Assembly: GCF_015557635.1 (NCBI RefSeq)
Contig: NZ_JADNOP010000001.1
Span: 347,582 to 411,581 of the forward strand
Length of the DNA stretch: 64,000 nt
DNA from: Fusicatenibacter saccharivorans
Lineage (GTDB): Bacteria; Bacillota; Clostridia; Lachnospirales; Lachnospiraceae
Reading direction: 5' to 3'
The notes under the pieces are model-generated. The model ran no database searches. It was given only the letters and a program-made list of their open reading frames with translations, and was not told the DNA's origin. A program made the translations under genes and the position numbers. Below, in pieces: positions 61,333 to 64,000 of this stretch. Numbering within the stretch: the first letter of the stretch is position 1; every line of letters starts with the position of its first letter.

Positions 61333-61371
61333 TCCCTGCCGCACCCGTTTCAAAACGAATCCGGCAGGGAC
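61333..61371 (-). terminator. Terminator of gpmI
   Basis: TCCCTGCCG and CGGCAGGGA form a stem with further pairing of CGTTT/AAACG inside, followed by ATATTTTGCT on the minus strand. Confidence 0.75.
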
Positions 61372-61388
61372 ATTTTCACGATTTCTCT

Positions 61389-62930
61389 TTATTTCTTAAT
61401 CAGCAGGGATTTTCCTGTCATTTCTTTTGGCTGCTCCATTCCCATCAGCTCGATCAGGGTCGGTGCGATGTCTGCCAGGCAGCCGCCCTCTCTTAACGTG
61501 TAGGATGGATCTGCATTTACCAGGATGAACGGAACCGGGTTGGTGGTATGAGCGGTATATGGCTCGCCAGTCTCATAGTCTACAAGCTGCTCTGCATTTC
61601 CGTGGTCCGCACAGATGAACATCTGGCCGTCAACCTCTTTTAATGCATCAACTGCCTTGCCTACGCACTCATCAACAGCCTCAACTGCCTGGATTGCTGC
61701 GCTCTCAACACCGGTATGGCCAACCATATCCGGATTTGCAAAGTTGATGATGATAACATCATATTTCTGGGAACGAATAGCATCCGTCAGCTTGTCGCAT
61801 ACTTCGTAAGCACTCATCTCCGGTTTCAGGTCATAAGTAGCAACCTTCGGGGATTTTACAAGGATTCTATCCTCACCTTTATTTGGCTCCTCAACGCCGC
61901 CATTGAAGAAGAAGGTTACATGTGCATATTTCTCGGTCTCAGCAATACGTGCCTGAGTCATGTTATGTGCTGCCAGATACTCACCGAAAGTGTTGGTGAT
62001 CTCTTCTTTTTTGAATGCAACGGATTTGTTCGGGATAGTCTCATCGTATTCCGTGAAGCATACGTAGGTCAGATCCAGACGTTTTTCTCTCTCGAATCCG
62101 GTGAACTCATCTGCGCAGAATGCTCTTGTCAGCTCTCTTGCACGGTCCGGGCGGAAGTTGAAGAAAACTACAGAGTCTTTATCCTGAATCGTTGCAACCG
62201 GTTTTCCGTCTTTTTTCAGAACGGTCGGCAGAACGAACTCATCTGTTTTTTCAGCATCATAAGAAGCCTGAACAGCCTCTGCTGCATCGGTTCCTTCTAC
62301 GCCTTCCCCTTTTGTCAGCGCTTTGTAAGCCAGCTCGACACGATCCCAGCGGTTATCACGGTCCATTGCATAGTAACGGCCGGAGATCACGCCGATTTCG
62401 CCGACACCGATCTCATCCATTTTTGCCTGCAGCTGCTCAACATAGGATTTTCCGGATGCCGGAGGAGTGTCACGGCCATCCAGGAAGCAGTGTACATAAA
62501 CTTTCTCGAGACCTTTGCGTTTTGCCAGCTCCAGAAGTCCGAATACGTGGGTGATGTGGCTGTGAACACCGCCGTCAGAGAGAAGTCCGAACAGGTGCAG
62601 TGCGGAATTATTTGCTTTTGCATTCTCAACAGCCTTTACCAGCTCTTCATTCTCGAAGAAATCGCCGTCCTGGATTGCTTTTGTGATTCTGGTCAGCTCC
62701 TGATATACAACGCGGCCTGCGCCCATGTTCAGATGGCCTACCTCAGAGTTACCCATCTGTCCGTCCGGAAGACCTACAGCAAGTCCGCTGGCCTGTCCTT
62801 TTACGTACGGGCACTGGCTCATCAGCTGGTCCATAATCGGAGTTTTCGCTTCGCAGACAGCGTTATGCTCGCATTTGTCATTCAGTCCATATCCGTCAAG
62901 AATCATTAATACGGTTGGTTTTTTACTCAT
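61389..62930 (-). CDS. gpmI: Cofactor-independent phosphoglycerate mutase
   Basis: Interconverts 3- and 2-phosphoglycerate using two manganese ions. The 513-residue protein has the alkaline-phosphatase-like motifs: TVLMILDGYGLND (metal Asp), MGNSEVGHLNMGAGR (catalytic Ser), FLDGRDTPPASG, SGRYYAMDRDNRWDR, NFRPDRARELTRAF, NFANPDMVGHTGV and CADHGNAEQL. Length is normal. AAGGGA precedes the ATG. It lies beside enolase, the next glycolytic step, but each gene has separate control signals. Confidence 0.97.
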   Translation of the reverse strand: MSKKPTVLMILDGYGLNDKCEHNAVCEAKTPIMDQLMSQCPYVKGQASGLAVGLPDGQMGNSEVGHLNMGAGRVVYQELTRITKAIQDGDFFENEELVKAVENAKANNSALHLFGLLSDGGVHSHITHVFGLLELAKRKGLEKVYVHCFLDGRDTPPASGKSYVEQLQAKMDEIGVGEIGVISGRYYAMDRDNRWDRVELAYKALTKGEGVEGTDAAEAVQASYDAEKTDEFVLPTVLKKDGKPVATIQDKDSVVFFNFRPDRARELTRAFCADEFTGFEREKRLDLTYVCFTEYDETIPNKSVAFKKEEITNTFGEYLAAHNMTQARIAETEKYAHVTFFFNGGVEEPNKGEDRILVKSPKVATYDLKPEMSAYEVCDKLTDAIRSQKYDVIIINFANPDMVGHTGVESAAIQAVEAVDECVGKAVDALKEVDGQMFICADHGNAEQLVDYETGEPYTAHTTNPVPFILVNADPSYTLREGGCLADIAPTLIELMGMEQPKEMTGKSLLIKK

Positions 62931-62960
62931 TGTGAATTCCCTTCTTTACTTAAATTTTGG

Positions 62961-63104
62961 GTAACAATCCAGAGCCCCGTCTCGATTCCGCTTACGCTGC
63001 ATCTCGATGTTGCTTTTCGCCATATGAAATTCCAGAAAAAGCGCTCCTTCACGCAAGCATGATTCGCGATTTTTCTTCCATTTCGCATGGCTCTGAATTG
63101 TTAC
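62961..63104. repeat. 144-base element with 16-base terminal inverted repeats
   Basis: GTAACAATCCAGAGCC (62961-62976) and GGCTCTGAATTGTTAC (63089-63104) are complementary at 15 of 16 positions. The interior contains ATG-rich, GC-balanced sequence with no reading frame of note. The unit fills the gap between hom and gpmI. It may be a miniature mobile element or a structured RNA leader. Confidence 0.5.
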
Positions 63105-63110
63105 ATTTTT

Positions 63111-64000
63111 TTAGTATACCCGGATTGTCGAGGAAATCTCCTGGATCATCGACATTCCGCCTAAAATCTGCATGGCATCCTCAAAATGGCGCTCTTTGAC
63201 CTCGTCCGTAATGACGACGATCTCGGCGTATTTTCCATTGACACGTTTCTGAAGCATCTGTGCAATCGAAACCTTGTTGTTTCCAAAGACAGAAGCTACC
63301 GATGCCAGCGTTCCATACCGATTTTCAATCTGCATGCGTACAAAATATTTCGACTTAATTTCGCCGACACGCTTGATCGGGCATTCCCGGTAGCATGTGC
63401 AGCCGATTCTGCCGCAGCAGTTCCATAAAATATTGCGCACAACATCGAAAATATCGCCCACAACAGCACTCGCAGTCGGAAGCTCTCCGGCACCTCGTCC
63501 GTAAAACATCGTATCCTGTACGGCATCGCCTGTCAGGAATACGGCATTGTAGGAATCATTGACAGTCGCGAGCGGATGATTGCTGTCGATCAGCATCGGA
63601 TGAACGCGGGCTTCGATTCCTTCCGGGGTATCTTTTGCCACGCCGAGCAGCTTGATCGTGCATCCCATCTCTTTTGCGTACTCGATATCGGTCGCCGTGA
63701 TTTTGGTAATGCCTTCGGTGTAAACATCTTCAAATGTCACTCTGGAGTTGAACGCTGCCGAAGCCAGGATTGCTACCTTGCGGCCGGCATCAAGACCTTC
63801 CACATCTGCGGTCGGGTCTGCTTCTGCATAGCCCATGTCCTGCGCCAGACGGAGCGCATCACCAAACTCCATGCCTTCCTGCGACATTTTTGTGAGAATG
63901 AAATTTGTGGTACCGTTGAAAATACCCATCAGCTCTGTGATATGATTGGCGGAAAGGCACTGTTTCACCGGACGGATGATCGGAATTCCTCCCGCCACGG
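63111..64000 (-). CDS. hom: Homoserine dehydrogenase (partial, N-terminus beyond window)
   Basis: Reduces aspartate semialdehyde to homoserine for threonine and methionine synthesis. The visible 296 residues hold the catalytic domain (GGIPIIRPVKQCL, LMGIFNGTTNFILTKM, YAEADPTADVEGLDA with the catalytic Asp/Lys region, VFLTGDAVQDTMFYGRGAGELPTASAVV) and a C-terminal ACT domain (YFVRMQIENRYGTLASVASV), which usually mediates threonine feedback. The NAD(P)-binding domain is cut off by the window edge. The stop is at 63111, before the 144-base inverted-repeat element. Confidence 0.95.
   Translation of the reverse strand, partial: VAGGIPIIRPVKQCLSANHITELMGIFNGTTNFILTKMSQEGMEFGDALRLAQDMGYAEADPTADVEGLDAGRKVAILASAAFNSRVTFEDVYTEGITKITATDIEYAKEMGCTIKLLGVAKDTPEGIEARVHPMLIDSNHPLATVNDSYNAVFLTGDAVQDTMFYGRGAGELPTASAVVGDIFDVVRNILWNCCGRIGCTCYRECPIKRVGEIKSKYFVRMQIENRYGTLASVASVFGNNKVSIAQMLQKRVNGKYAEIVVITDEVKERHFEDAMQILGGMSMIQEISSTIRVY

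Overview
The window reads as a chromosome segment of a Gram-positive gut-type Clostridia bacterium, most likely a Lachnospiraceae. Supporting signs are strong AGGAGG-type ribosome sites, sigma-A-like promoters, sugar ABC importers paired with LacI/AraR-type regulators, a DUF1292 protein, the secG-rnr-smpB-ssrA block, and an archaeal-type aspartyl-tRNA synthetase. Most genes lie on the minus strand. There are no rRNA or tRNA genes and no CRISPR array. The only classical stable RNA is tmRNA. The window opens inside aspartate kinase and closes inside homoserine dehydrogenase.

Layout. 1-6.9 kb: lysC (partial), then a fructan/sucrose locus (GH32 enzyme, two permeases, binding lipoprotein) facing a divergent LacI regulator with paired operators. 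6.9-9.8 kb: an arabinose operon (araD, FGGY kinase, shortened AraR). 9.8-16 kb: DUF5662, a GlgX-like protein without catalytic acids, exonuclease III, a basic amino acid decarboxylase and a branched-chain aminotransferase. 16-26.8 kb: DUF1292 protein, XRE regulator, a large MacB-like ABC fusion, M18 aminopeptidase, and a MarR-controlled heterodimeric ABC exporter. 26.9-29.6 kb: a MoxR/VWA pair. 29.7-38 kb: a radical SAM/SPASM protein, a shortened cyclase, a candidate small RNA, aspartyl-tRNA synthetase with an unusual leader, a membrane phosphoesterase, a PHP protein, a cysteine-less radical SAM relative and a TetR regulator. 38-42 kb: a two-component system and glycerol dehydrogenase. 42-56 kb is an accessory stretch with gene fragments, an orphan AbiEi antitoxin, DUF4143 and AlbA_2 ATPases, an ABC-F protein with a leader peptide, and a second sugar ABC importer. 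56-64 kb: tmRNA, smpB, rnr, secG, enolase, phosphoglycerate mutase and homoserine dehydrogenase.

The strongest unusual signal is the leader of the aspartyl-tRNA synthetase gene. A consensus promoter is followed by a 14-codon ORF ending in Asp-Asp-Asp-stop, then mutually exclusive hairpins and a terminator. This is the layout of ribosome-mediated attenuation, and no T-box motif was seen. A second candidate attenuator (leader peptide MFLR) precedes the ABC-F gene, and an isolated promoter-hairpin-terminator unit near 32.25 kb looks like a small RNA. Several genes have lost whole internal domains in frame (AraR sensor domain, RNase R cold-shock domains, cyclase metal motif), and two encode enzyme-fold proteins without catalytic residues. 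All functional calls come from reading the sequence; no database search was run.
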